Assembly: GCF_023674465.1 (NCBI RefSeq) | Contig: NZ_CP098400.1 | Coordinates: 2,198,801 to 2,262,800 of the forward strand | Source: Xiashengella succiniciproducens | GTDB lineage: Bacteria > Bacteroidota > Bacteroidia > Bacteroidales > Marinilabiliaceae | Direction: 5' to 3' | Length of the DNA stretch: 64,000 nt | Part shown: piece after piece, positions 35,353 to 44,664 of the stretch | Layout of the letters: the number at the start of each line of letters is the position of its first letter | Position numbering within the stretch: position 1 is the stretch's first letter | Position numbers and translations under genes: made by a program | The notes under the pieces: generated by a model | The model's database searches: none | The model's input: only the letters and a program-made list of their open reading frames with translations | What the model was told of the DNA's origin: nothing

Positions 35353-36549
35353 ATGAAGAAGATTAGTTCTATCGCACTTGGTCTAATGCTAGGCGCATCA
35401 ATGCTTACTTACGGACAACAGTTTGAAGCAGAAAAGATCGATCCTGAACAGTTTGAAGAACTGAAGGTAAAGGTTGGTGGAGACTTTGCACTTCAGTATC
35501 AGGGACTCAGCCATGAGGCTGATGTTGACCTGATAGACCTTAAGAAGAATATCAACCTGCCAACAGCCAACCTTGAGATCGTTAGTGACCTTGGACCTGG
35601 AGTAAGATTATATATGAACACCTACCTGTCTTCACGCCACCATAACGAGGCATGGGTAGAGGGTGGATATCTTCAAATTGACAGGCTTCCATTCCTGCCT
35701 GCAGCAGACAATATTATGGAATACCTCACCATCAAGGCTGGTGTAATGATGCCCAACTATGGTGATGCTCACTATTTCCGTAGCAACAATGCATCAGTAT
35801 TTGCCAACCCATTTGTGGGCAACTGGATTATGGATGCTTACACCACCAACCCCGGAATGGAGTTCCTGTTCCGCAAGGATGGTATCATTGCCAATGTAGG
35901 AGTTAACAATGGTCGTATGAACTATGGTCGTGGTGGTGACCTTGGTGAGGATCTTGTTTATTCCTGGAAACTGGGTTACGACACAGATGTAAATGAAGAC
36001 CTTAGAGTACGTGGTACTATATCTGGATTCCATGTAGGTGAAGGCCATAGCGGTGCTACCCTTTGGGATGGTGACCGTGCCGGTGCCCGTTACTACAATG
36101 TTATGCAACTTCTTGACGTGGACAATCCTGCCAACAACACAGCTGATGCAAACTTCCGCTCAGGACGCTGGAGTCCGGGTGCCAACCAAACTGAGATGAA
36201 CAGCTATATGGCCAACCTCTTTGTGAAATTCCATGGTCTGGAAGTATTTGGTATCTACGAAACAATGAAGGGTGCACGTGGCGCAGTTGATCAGGAATTT
36301 GTACAGCTGGCCGCTCAGGGTATCTATCGTTGTGGTGACTTCTACGGTGGTATTCGTTGGAACAAGGTTGAAGACAAACTAAACGACTCATCAGTATCTC
36401 GCTTCAACATCGGCGGTGGCTGGTTTATGCTGGACTATGTTCTGGTCAAGCTAGAGTATGTAAATCAAAAGTATGACGGTATAGCTCACGGAGCAATCAA
36501 TGGTGGAAAGTTTGATGGTATCGTAGTTGAAGCAGCCATCTCTTTCTAA
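35353..36549 (+). CDS. Porin-like outer-membrane protein
   Basis: The 398-residue protein has a signal peptide (MKKISSIALGLMLGASMLTYGQQ) and a strand-rich sequence ending in an outer-membrane C-terminal Phe (VVEAAISF). It resembles the phosphate-selective-porin/OprP-like barrels of Bacteroidota: YLQIDRLPFL, IKAGVMMPNYGDAHYFRSNN, FRSGRWSPGANQTEM. The substrate is unknown. It lies between two YceI-type genes in one operon. Confidence 0.82.
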   Translation: MKKISSIALGLMLGASMLTYGQQFEAEKIDPEQFEELKVKVGGDFALQYQGLSHEADVDLIDLKKNINLPTANLEIVSDLGPGVRLYMNTYLSSRHHNEAWVEGGYLQIDRLPFLPAADNIMEYLTIKAGVMMPNYGDAHYFRSNNASVFANPFVGNWIMDAYTTNPGMEFLFRKDGIIANVGVNNGRMNYGRGGDLGEDLVYSWKLGYDTDVNEDLRVRGTISGFHVGEGHSGATLWDGDRAGARYYNVMQLLDVDNPANNTADANFRSGRWSPGANQTEMNSYMANLFVKFHGLEVFGIYETMKGARGAVDQEFVQLAAQGIYRCGDFYGGIRWNKVEDKLNDSSVSRFNIGGGWFMLDYVLVKLEYVNQKYDGIAHGAINGGKFDGIVVEAAISF

Positions 36550-36560
36550 GATATTCCTTA

Positions 36561-36594
36561 CTAAGTCAGACAGCCTCGGGGCTGCCTGACTTAG
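36561..36594. terminator. Hairpin after the porin gene
   Basis: Arms 36561-36575 and 36580-36594 pair over 15 bases with one mismatch (a G-U pair if read on the minus strand). There is no T tract. It could attenuate transcription into the next gene rather than end it. Confidence 0.5.
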
Positions 36595-36622
36595 TAATTA
36601 CAAGCGGCAAAACTTTAGCAGA

Positions 36623-37285
36623 ATGAAACGAGGCACATCAATATCCGGAAATCTAGATCGTAGGAGCTCAGCTCTCATACGTCTTTGGGTTCTTACAATT
36701 ACATGTATGGTAGTTGCCCCAATGCCTCTTTTTTCACAGGTAAATGCCGTCCCTGTCATGCATAAGCAGGAACACAATGATTGCAACAGTTATGTAAAGA
36801 TTGAAGGATCAACCAATGTAAACCGCTTCTATTTTCAGCAAGCCATTGAGGATCCTAAATATCCGCAAAACTATGTTAGCAAGGACGGTTATATTACGCT
36901 AACGATTCCAATTCGCAAGTTTGAAGCCTCAAATCCACTGATGTATAGTGACTTTTTTCAGCTATTACAGGCTGACGCCCACCCTGATATTACAATCAGG
37001 TTTTACTATGACCCATATAAGCTACTGAATCCTGGTGCTGCGGCCACTTCAATATCTTCTGAGATATGGGTATCTCTTGCCGGTGAGGAGAAGAGATTTA
37101 GACTCCCCGGTACTGTTCATGTCTGCTATGACAATGCAGCACATCTAAATGGATCTCTTAAAATAGATCTAAGGGACTTTAACCTCACCCCTCCCACCAA
37201 GTTCATGGGTATGGTAAAGGTCAACAACGAAGTCTCGGTGGAGTTTGCAGTCAGGATGTCTCCTGAACTTGTTACACAGAAGTAG
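36623..37285 (+). CDS. Divergent YceI-like secreted protein
   Basis: The 220-residue protein has a long N-terminus with a membrane/signal segment (LWVLTITCMVVAPMPLFSQ). The rest matches the YceI pattern weakly: IEGSTNVNRFYF, LTIPIRKFEASNPLMYSDFFQLLQADAHPDITIRF, LPGTVHVCYDN, IDLRDFNLTPPTKFMGMVKVNNEVSVEFAV. The spacing of IPIRKF, HPDITIRF and PPTKFMGMVKV mirrors that of the true YceI protein two genes upstream. Likely periplasmic or exported; function unknown. Confidence 0.72.
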   Translation: MKRGTSISGNLDRRSSALIRLWVLTITCMVVAPMPLFSQVNAVPVMHKQEHNDCNSYVKIEGSTNVNRFYFQQAIEDPKYPQNYVSKDGYITLTIPIRKFEASNPLMYSDFFQLLQADAHPDITIRFYYDPYKLLNPGAAATSISSEIWVSLAGEEKRFRLPGTVHVCYDNAAHLNGSLKIDLRDFNLTPPTKFMGMVKVNNEVSVEFAVRMSPELVTQK

Positions 37286-37444
37286 GAACTCAGGTCTATC
37301 TGATTATTCTGTATTAAAATGTGCTGATCGCAGTGTCCAGTTTCGGCCAATCACAATTTGTCCCTCTATTAATTATAGCCACTTCTACAGGCTTTATCTT
37401 TAATAACAGAGATAAAGCCATTTTTATTTTATTAGCCCGCAATA

Positions 37445-37645
37445 TCACCAGATTGCACGTTTGTGCTTACGAGCAAGCTTGTCCTGTGTGTTGGCGCAAT
37501 AAATTCCCTTGTCTGTAAGCTGCTTGTTTCCTCCCACGTGGAAGTTTGGAAATTTTCCATTACTACGAAAGATAATACTGAGAGACAGAAAGAAGGCAAC
37601 AATAGCTACCAGTACAATGGTAATCAGTATTAATTTCAGAACCAT
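37445..37645 (-). CDS. Small membrane protein conserved in Bacteroidota
   Basis: The 66-residue protein has one N-terminal transmembrane helix (LKLILITIVLVAIVAFFLSLSI) followed by a short hydrophilic tail with GKFPNFHVGGNKQLTDKGIYCANTQD. I recognise this tail motif as recurring in small hypothetical proteins of the phylum; the function is unknown. It is transcribed on the strand opposite to its neighbours. Confidence 0.7.
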   Translation of the reverse strand: MVLKLILITIVLVAIVAFFLSLSIIFRSNGKFPNFHVGGNKQLTDKGIYCANTQDKLARKHKRAIW

Positions 37646-37798
37646 GATTTTTTCTGCAAAGATAGCAAACCACTAAACAATCGCATTACAAATCTGTTTG
37701 TAGTTTGGCTACAAATTGCATTTGACGGAGAACAGACTGGCATTTGTTAAACGGGCTGCCATAAGGCATCCCATTCCGTATTAATTTTATTAATTTGT

Positions 37799-40249
37799 AT
37801 GCAAAAGATTGATAAAACGCTGGAAATGGAACAAACATCCGGAGCTGAACTGAGTTTCGAAGAGTTTAAGAAAGAAGTACTTAAGGATTACAAAACTGGA
37901 CATATAAGCAGGCAACTCAGTCTGATAGCACGTAAGGAAGTGCTTACCGGAAAGGCCAAGTTCGGCATCTTTGGTGACGGTAAAGAGCTTGCCCAGATAG
38001 CAATGGCCAAGCAGTTCAGGAAGGGAGACTGGAGATCGGGCTATTACAGAGATCAGACTTTTCTTCTGGCAACAGGAATGGCAACACCTGCCAACTTCTT
38101 TGCTATGCTGTATGGTGAGACACGAACCGAGCTCAACCCTGACAATGGAGGACGGTCTTTCAACAACCATTTTGCTACCAGATTGATAAATGAGGATGGC
38201 AGTTGGAAAGACCAGACGGCTATGAAAAATACTTCATCGGATATCAGTCCGACTGCAGGTCAGATGCCAAGGTCTGTTGGACTGGCCCTTGCATCCAAGC
38301 TTTACAGGCAAAACAAGCATTATAGCAACCCTCTTTTCAGCAAGGGAGGCAATGAGGTTGTCTTTGTCACTATTGGTGATGGCAGTACCTCAGAAGGTCA
38401 TTTCTTTGAAACGCTCAACGCAGCTGGTGTGCTCCAGATACCCATGGCCGTATCGATATGGGACGATGGTTACGCTATCTCAGTACCCACCGAGAAACAA
38501 ACAATAAAGGGAAGTATTTCCCAGGCTCTGAAGGGCTTTGAAAAGGACTCTGCAAAGAGCAACGGTCTAATAATTATGAAGGCCAAAGGGTGGGATTATG
38601 CAGGACTCTGTGAGATGTACGAAAAAGGCATAGCCATTTGCCGCAGGGATCATGTCCCGGTTCTCTTCCACATAGAGGAGATGACCCAGCCTCTGGGACA
38701 CTCAAGTTCAGGTTCACACGAGCGATACAAGTCTCCCGAACGTCTTGAATGGGAAAAGAAATACGACTGTCTCGTACAAATGAGACACTGGATCATCAGT
38801 ACGGGAGTTGCCGAACCAGAGGAACTTGATGCAATTGAAGAGGAAGCACTCAGGGAAGCAAAGGATGCCAGACAGGAGGCCTACAATGCCTATATGGCCC
38901 CGCTGATTGAAGAAAGAGACAAACTTATTGAGATAGTTAGCCAAAGGCACTGTGCCTGCAATATTACACAGAAAGATAAGATTGACGAGGCGATACATGG
39001 ACTCAAACATGCGATTACCCTCAACAGAAGGGAGATACTAAGTACTGCACGTAAAGTACTCCGCAACGTATGTGTTACTTGCTCAGCCAATGGTTTCAAG
39101 GAAGAGCTCAAGGAATGGGTTGCCAACTATCGTGAGATGTGTCACGGCAAGTACAACAGGCAGTTGTATGATGAATCGGCAAGTTCCGCCCTGAAGGTGC
39201 AACCCATTGATCCTGTCTATGCAAGTGAACCTGAGAATATTCCAGGACGTGAGATACTGCTCCAAAACTTCGATGCAATACTTGCAAAAGACCCCAGGGT
39301 GGTAATCTTCGGTGAGGATACCGGTAAACTTGGCGGAGTAAACCAGACTCTTGAAGGGCTTCAGGAAAAGTATGGCGAACTAAGGGTCTTTGATACAGGA
39401 ATCAGAGAGACCACAATAGTTGGTAAAGCCATAGGCCTTGCTCTTAGAGGTTTCAGACCAATAGCAGAGATTCAGTATTTCGACTACATACTCTATGCCT
39501 TGCAGACATTAAGTGATGATGCAGCAACCCTGCATTACCGCACCAAAGGTGGCCAGAAGGTTCCGCTGATTATAAGCACCCGTGGACACCGACTTGAAGG
39601 CCCATGGCATGCCGGTTCACCACTCAGTATGATCATCAACTCCATCAGGGGCATCTATGTTTGCGTGCCTCGTGATATGACAAGGGCAGCAGGCTTTTAC
39701 AACACCTTGCTGAAGGCTGATGATCCGGCCCTGGTTATTGAGCCACTTAATGGTTACAGACTAAGGGAACGCAGACCAGTTAATGTCGGAGAATATAGCC
39801 TGCCTTTGGGAGTCCCAGAAATACTCAAAGAAGGCAATGATGTCACACTGGTCACCTATGGCTCATGTGTAAGGATAGCAATGGAGGCTGCCGCACAACT
39901 TGAAACTACCGGAATTTCGGTGGAACTTATTGACGTGCAGACTCTCCTGCCTTTTGACATAAACCATGTGATACTAGATTCTGTAAAGAAGACCAACAAG
40001 GTAGTTTTCTTTGATGAAGACGTACCAGGTGGAGCTACTGCTTATATGATGCAAAAGGTTCTGGAAGAACAGAAGGCGTTTTACCACCTTGATGCACCAC
40101 CGGTAACAATCAGTTCCAAGGATCACCGCCCTGCCTATGGTACAGACGGGGATTACTTCAGCAAACCCAATGCTGAGGATGTTTATGAAGCCATCTATGC
40201 ACTGATGGGAGAAACAGATACTCAGAAGTTCCCTCCTATATATGACTGA
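37799..40249 (+). CDS. 2-oxoacid dehydrogenase E1, fused alpha and beta subunits
   Basis: The 816-residue protein joins an E1-alpha half (about 1-400) and an E1-beta half (about 480-816). The alpha half has the TPP motif GDGSTSEGHFFETLNAAGV..WDDGYAIS. The beta half has VIFGEDTGKLGGVNQTLEGL, FDTGIRETTIVGKAIGLALRG, EIQYFDYILYALQTL and the transketolase C-terminal domain (VTYGSCVRIAMEAA). It decarboxylates a 2-oxoacid, probably a branched-chain one, and passes the acyl group to an E2 that is not in the window. Such fused E1 proteins are common in Bacteroidota. The exact substrate cannot be read from the sequence. Confidence 0.9.
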   Translation: MQKIDKTLEMEQTSGAELSFEEFKKEVLKDYKTGHISRQLSLIARKEVLTGKAKFGIFGDGKELAQIAMAKQFRKGDWRSGYYRDQTFLLATGMATPANFFAMLYGETRTELNPDNGGRSFNNHFATRLINEDGSWKDQTAMKNTSSDISPTAGQMPRSVGLALASKLYRQNKHYSNPLFSKGGNEVVFVTIGDGSTSEGHFFETLNAAGVLQIPMAVSIWDDGYAISVPTEKQTIKGSISQALKGFEKDSAKSNGLIIMKAKGWDYAGLCEMYEKGIAICRRDHVPVLFHIEEMTQPLGHSSSGSHERYKSPERLEWEKKYDCLVQMRHWIISTGVAEPEELDAIEEEALREAKDARQEAYNAYMAPLIEERDKLIEIVSQRHCACNITQKDKIDEAIHGLKHAITLNRREILSTARKVLRNVCVTCSANGFKEELKEWVANYREMCHGKYNRQLYDESASSALKVQPIDPVYASEPENIPGREILLQNFDAILAKDPRVVIFGEDTGKLGGVNQTLEGLQEKYGELRVFDTGIRETTIVGKAIGLALRGFRPIAEIQYFDYILYALQTLSDDAATLHYRTKGGQKVPLIISTRGHRLEGPWHAGSPLSMIINSIRGIYVCVPRDMTRAAGFYNTLLKADDPALVIEPLNGYRLRERRPVNVGEYSLPLGVPEILKEGNDVTLVTYGSCVRIAMEAAAQLETTGISVELIDVQTLLPFDINHVILDSVKKTNKVVFFDEDVPGGATAYMMQKVLEEQKAFYHLDAPPVTISSKDHRPAYGTDGDYFSKPNAEDVYEAIYALMGETDTQKFPPIYD

Positions 40250-40600
40250 TAATGTATTGCAGCGGTCCGTCTAAAGGACCTACCGATCATTTAGGTGGAC
40301 CGCTTCGCATCTACCCTCATTTTTGTTAACAAAGAGAAAAAATAGGGCTAAACTGTTGCCTTTTGTTTTTCAGCCGTTTATTTTCATAAAAAATGGTAAG
40401 ATTCTGATTTTACCTTTTGATTTTACCCTATAATTTGTAAATTAATTTTTTGCTCAGTGTTTGGGAAAGGTCGGAATTGAAGCTGTAATTTATGAAACAG
40501 AATGTAGGTTCCGGAGAATTTTTATAACTCTGGTTACAAATTGACAGTATACCGGAAAGAGCAGGAGAATATTGTTTAATGCCTTTGAAAAAGGAGAGAC
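40250..40600. other. Intergenic region between E1 and yqgE
   Basis: About 350 bases. The left end holds the hairpin at 40261-40304. The rest is AT-rich, with no credible gene or clear promoter box. Confidence 0.6.
40261..40304 (+). terminator. Hairpin terminator after the E1 gene
   Basis: AGCGGTCCGTCTAAA (40261-40275) pairs with TTTAGGTGGACCGCT (40290-40304), with one G-U and one mismatch, 11 bases after the stop. The downstream tract has few T residues. Confidence 0.55.
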
Positions 40601-41194
40601 ATGAAAAAGCTGGACATTAACATATTTCAGGCTAAGCACAAGACAATACATCCAGAGAAGGGCCGGGTACTGATTGCTGAACCCTTCCTGCAAGGACCTT
40701 ATTTTGCCCGTTCAATAATTCTGCTTACTGAGCACGGAAGTGAGGGTTCTGTTGGTTTTGTACTCAACAAAGCTACAGACGTATATCCTGATGAAGTGAT
40801 TGAGGGTCTGTTTAATTTTGACGGGGAGTTATACATTGGAGGACCAGTGTCTTCCAATACCCTGCACTTTATCCATACACTGGGGACTATGGTTCCGGGC
40901 TCTATCAAGGTAACACCTTCAATATATTGGGGTGGTGATTTCGAGAAGGTCAAGGAACTAATCAACAGTGGTGCAGCAGACCGCAGGAATGTACGTTTCT
41001 TTGCAGGTTATGCCGGATGGTCACCCGGTCAGCTTGAGACAGAGATAGCTGACAATTCATGGATAGTTAGTACTCTGGATGACAAGGTTATTATGAATTC
41101 GGAAAGCACTACTATCTGGAAAGAAAGTCTTGCAAGTCTAGGGGATATTTACAAGACCTGGTCAAATTTCCCGGCAAATCCAACATACAATTAG
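40601..41194 (+). CDS. YqgE/AlgH family protein
   Basis: The 197-residue protein has the family signature: GRVLIAEPFLQGPYFARSIILLTEH, GSVGFVLNKAT, LYIGGPVSSNTLHFIHT, RFFAGYAGWSPGQLETEI, and W at the end (TWSNFP). The family is broadly conserved and its biochemical role is unsettled. The TAG stop shares the bases TTAG (41191-41194) with the stop of the convergent aminotransferase gene. Confidence 0.92.
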   Translation: MKKLDINIFQAKHKTIHPEKGRVLIAEPFLQGPYFARSIILLTEHGSEGSVGFVLNKATDVYPDEVIEGLFNFDGELYIGGPVSSNTLHFIHTLGTMVPGSIKVTPSIYWGGDFEKVKELINSGAADRRNVRFFAGYAGWSPGQLETEIADNSWIVSTLDDKVIMNSESTTIWKESLASLGDIYKTWSNFPANPTYN

Positions 41195-42057
41195 GAGCGA
41201 CAGATATTGTTGATTTCCTGCTGGAGTCTTTTTGCTACTCCGGCATAGTATCGGCGGTCATCCAGCGCTGAGACCCATCTTATTCCGCTGATTACATTGC
41301 AAAGAAATATTTCATCTGCATTGGTCAGATCGTCCTTCGTGGCTCCTGCATTCTCAGTCGTATTAATTCCAAGTTTTGCAGCTGCATCCATAACTGCTTT
41401 TCTGTACACTCCATCAATGCACCCTGAAGAAACAAGGGGCGTAAACACAGCATTGTCCTTCACCCAAAACAGGCTTGAATTGTATGACTCAATAATTTTG
41501 CCCTTGTCATTAATAATCAGACAGTCGTCCAGTCCATTATCATCACAAAAGATACCAGCCAGAACATAAGGTATGGAAGAGCAGCTCTTAAATGGAGATA
41601 TAGGTGACAGGTTCTTGGGGAAGTCTGTGTAGATTCCCACTTTCAATCCCCTTTCCGGGAAGGTATAACCGGTGTGCCCAAGATCTTCGGCCTCTATTAT
41701 CCAGGAAACCTGCAATTTCTGAGGTCTGTACAGACCTCCTCCCTTTCGGAATACCGTGAGCCTGATTCTGGCATCGTAGAAGATTCGATTTTTTACAACC
41801 AAATCAATAATGCTTTCATGAAGCTGTTCCTTGGATGGTAAGGATGGGACTGACATTCTTAGAATTGACATGGCCGTAATAAGCCTTGTATAATGTCTGT
41901 CCCAGAACAAAACCCGCCCCTTATTAACACGCACAGTCTCAAATACTGCATCACCATAGCGGAAGGCTCTGTTTGATGTATCAAGCAAAGGACGCCCCGC
42001 CGGAATCAGGATTCCGTCGTGAACCAGAAATTTCCTTTCATACCATTTCTCTTCCAT
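41191..42057 (-). CDS. Class IV aminotransferase (PabC/IlvE family)
   Basis: The 288-residue PLP enzyme of fold type IV has RAFRYGDAVFETVRV at the N-terminus, the arginine WDRHYTRL, ESYNSSLFWV and GCIDGVYRKAV, with Glu/Asn residues that hold PLP. It could be 4-amino-4-deoxychorismate lyase or a branched-chain or D-amino-acid aminotransferase; the sequence does not settle this. A usual catalytic Lys region is present but not clearly assigned by eye. It converges on yqgE with overlapping stop codons. Confidence 0.82.
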   Translation of the reverse strand: MEEKWYERKFLVHDGILIPAGRPLLDTSNRAFRYGDAVFETVRVNKGRVLFWDRHYTRLITAMSILRMSVPSLPSKEQLHESIIDLVVKNRIFYDARIRLTVFRKGGGLYRPQKLQVSWIIEAEDLGHTGYTFPERGLKVGIYTDFPKNLSPISPFKSCSSIPYVLAGIFCDDNGLDDCLIINDKGKIIESYNSSLFWVKDNAVFTPLVSSGCIDGVYRKAVMDAAAKLGINTTENAGATKDDLTNADEIFLCNVISGIRWVSALDDRRYYAGVAKRLQQEINNICRS

Positions 42058-42166
42058 CCTTCAAAAAGACAAACTATGCAACAGATATTCAGTTTAGTAA
42101 ATCCATCTGGTAATCACATCTCCTGTCCCATGACAGTCAGCCCATCACAATCAGGTGCATCACAGA

Positions 42167-43177
42167 CTAGTGCATTATCTTGAAAACTAGTTCTCTGAGC
42201 AACTCCCCACTGGACGCATTGACATTGCCATAACCTTTGGACTTCATATCGTACTCCCTCAGCAGAGAAATAATTTCCAGCACCTTTATGCCCTTGTAAT
42301 TGCGAGCTGCCATCTGATAGTCCTTCACAAAGAAGGGGTGTATCTTAAGAGCTGAAGCAACTGCATCCTTATTATTCTTGTCAGGCAGGTAGTGGAACAA
42401 CAGCACCTTGCTGAAAAACGAGAACAGTAAAGAGACTATTGCAGGCATTGGATACTCGTTAGGATTTGCCGCAAAGACCTTAACAATTCTGTTTGCCTTT
42501 AGCACATCTTTGTTCAGAATGGCATTCTGTAGCTCAAATGTATTGTACTCCTTATTGATACCAATGTTGTCAGAGACATGGTCAACAGTAATATGTTTAG
42601 TCGAAGGTCCCAGGACAACCTCCAGTTTGTCGATGGCCTGCACTACCTTCTCCAATTCATTACCAAGGAAGTCAACAAGCATTACAGCAGCCTTTGGGTC
42701 TATTGTTCGTGAACGGCTTCTTACATGTTCGGATATCCACTGCGCCATCTGGTTCTCATATAGCTTCTTGGATTCAAAGATGAGAGCCAGTTTCTGCTTT
42801 TTAAGAGCATTAAAGAACTTAGTTCGCTTGTCCGGACTTTTGTATTTGTAACAAATAACCAGGATAGTACTAGGCTGAGGATGCTCGAAATAGTTTTCAA
42901 GCATCTCTATCTTATCCAACTGCTGCGCTTCCCTGAGGATAATAAGCTGCCGGGGTGCACCCATGGGGTAACGCTTGGCGGCATGGATAAGATTAATCAC
43001 ATCAGTATCCTTGCCATACAGGATAGTCTCATTAAACCCCCTCTCCTCCTCTTTCAGGGCATATTGCTGAACTGTATCAGCAATCTTGTCGATGAAATAG
43101 GGTTCCTCTCCATGTAAAAAATAAATGGGGTAGAATTCCTGCTTCCCGGCCTGGGCTATAATCTCCTCAAAAGTCAT
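42167..43177 (-). CDS. holA: DNA polymerase III delta subunit
   Basis: The 336-residue protein is the clamp-loader delta subunit. It shows FEEIIAQAGKQEFYPIYFLHGEEPYFID at the N-terminus (AAA-like domain without a Walker A), ILREAQQLDKIEMLENYFEHPQPSTILVICYK, and a C-terminal collar domain (AIVSLLFSFFSKVLLFH.., MKSKGYGN). It opens the beta clamp for loading. It is preceded by amn with 7 bases between, and the set holA-amn-HsdR_N is a familiar Bacteroidota neighbourhood. Confidence 0.93.
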   Translation of the reverse strand: MTFEEIIAQAGKQEFYPIYFLHGEEPYFIDKIADTVQQYALKEEERGFNETILYGKDTDVINLIHAAKRYPMGAPRQLIILREAQQLDKIEMLENYFEHPQPSTILVICYKYKSPDKRTKFFNALKKQKLALIFESKKLYENQMAQWISEHVRSRSRTIDPKAAVMLVDFLGNELEKVVQAIDKLEVVLGPSTKHITVDHVSDNIGINKEYNTFELQNAILNKDVLKANRIVKVFAANPNEYPMPAIVSLLFSFFSKVLLFHYLPDKNNKDAVASALKIHPFFVKDYQMAARNYKGIKVLEIISLLREYDMKSKGYGNVNASSGELLRELVFKIMH

Positions 43178-43184
43178 TCAGTTG

Positions 43185-43958
43185 CTAATTTTCAAATTTC
43201 AGGTGCTTTACTGATTTGCCATTATGAAGCAACTCTTCAAGAGCCTTTATTCCAACACGGATATGAGTATCGACAAACTCAGTGGTAACCTTTTTATCAC
43301 TCGCTGCAGTTTTGATACCACTCGAAATCATCGGTTGGTCTGAGACAAGAAGCAATGCTCCTGTAGGAATTGAGTTGGCAAAGCCGACAGTAAAAATAGT
43401 GGCTGTCTCCATATCAATAGCCATAGCCCTGGTCTTAGCAAGGTACCTCTTGAAATCATCATCATATTCCCACACCCTGCGGTTAGTGGTAAATACCGTA
43501 CCAGTATAATAATCCTGGCCTTCGTCACGGATGGCAGATGACACTGCACGTTGCAGACTAAAGGCCGGAAGAGCCGGCACTTCCGGTGGGAGGTAGTCAT
43601 TTGATGTACCTTCATGCCTGATAGCAGCGATTGGGAGTATAAAATCTCCAAGCTTATTGATATCCTTCAGACCACCGCATTTACCAAGAAACAACACCGC
43701 CTTCGGCTTGATAGCACTAAGCAGATCCATCACTGTAGCAGCATTGGGACTACCCATACCGAAATTGATGATAGTAACACCATTGGCACTGGCATTGGGC
43801 ATGTTGACACCTTCGATCATTGGCACGTCGAACCATTTGGCAAAGAGCTCAACGTAATAATTGAAATTGGTGAGCAGTATATACTCGGTAAACTGGTCCA
43901 ACGGGCGGCCCGTATATCTTGGTAACCAGTTATCAACTATTTCACTTTTAGTTTTCAT
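43185..43958 (-). CDS. amn: AMP nucleosidase
   Basis: The 257-residue protein belongs to the nucleoside phosphorylase fold: INFGMGSPNAATVMDLLSAI, VLFLGKCGGL, IRHEGTSNDYLPPEVPALP, AIDMETATIF and VSDQPM. It hydrolyses AMP to adenine and ribose 5-phosphate. It is the short form without the N-terminal regulatory domain of the enterobacterial enzyme. It lies 7 bases upstream of holA on the same strand. Confidence 0.9.
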   Translation of the reverse strand: MKTKSEIVDNWLPRYTGRPLDQFTEYILLTNFNYYVELFAKWFDVPMIEGVNMPNASANGVTIINFGMGSPNAATVMDLLSAIKPKAVLFLGKCGGLKDINKLGDFILPIAAIRHEGTSNDYLPPEVPALPAFSLQRAVSSAIRDEGQDYYTGTVFTTNRRVWEYDDDFKRYLAKTRAMAIDMETATIFTVGFANSIPTGALLLVSDQPMISSGIKTAASDKKVTTEFVDTHIRVGIKALEELLHNGKSVKHLKFEN

Positions 43959-44057
43959 TTTGACAAAGATTTATCCTTTCTGAACAAATCGATCGGAAAC
44001 TTCTAATATAGGGTATTTTGCCGATTTTATGCTAATTTGCGCACAAATATAAGCAAT

Positions 44058-44510
44058 ATGCAGGAACTCAACTTGCCCAAGTTTGAAGCAAAAATAAGGG
44101 AAGTCAAAGGGAAACAACAGATATTTGACATCATCAGAAAGAAATATGTAGCTCTGACTCCAGAAGAGTGGGTAAGGCAACATTTCATTCACTTTATGAT
44201 ATGTCTTGGGTACCCAGCATCACTAATGGCTATTGAAACATTGGTCATAGTCAACAGCCTCAGACAAAGAGCCGACATAGTACTATACAACCGTCGTGGT
44301 GAACCGGCTCTGATCGTTGAGTGCAAGGCTCCGTCTGTTACAATAAGCGGAGAAACGCTTAATCAGGCAGCGCGGTACAATATACCACTAAAAGTAAAAT
44401 ATGTGATACTTACCAATGGTTTGACACATTTCTGTGTAGAGCTAAACGGTAGTGAACCCAGACTATTGAAGGAGTTTCCCTCCTACGAGGAGATTAATAC
44501 AGCTGATTAG
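44058..44510 (+). CDS. HsdR_N-domain protein (stand-alone, nuclease-like)
   Basis: The product of about 150 residues starts at ATG 44058 (MQELNLPKFEAKI); an in-frame start at 44037 is less likely. It has the PD-(D/E)XK core of type I restriction R-subunit N-termini: EEWVRQHFIHFMICLGYP, RADIVLYN, PALIVECKAP (the E-x-K motif). There are no restriction genes nearby. Proteins of this kind are conserved next to holA and amn in Bacteroidota and probably have a housekeeping role in DNA metabolism, not established. Confidence 0.85.
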   Translation: MQELNLPKFEAKIREVKGKQQIFDIIRKKYVALTPEEWVRQHFIHFMICLGYPASLMAIETLVIVNSLRQRADIVLYNRRGEPALIVECKAPSVTISGETLNQAARYNIPLKVKYVILTNGLTHFCVELNGSEPRLLKEFPSYEEINTAD

Positions 44511-44664
44511 AACTACCTTATCACAAAGGCCTACCTGACTCATCTAAAACACATCCTACCCACGTCACGATTGTAACTGCCCTGTTAGGGTCCTCCCGTC
44601 ATGTCTCCCGGCCCACACAAACTGCAACTCAGTCCCACTTAGATCATGCCAGGACCTCACAGAT

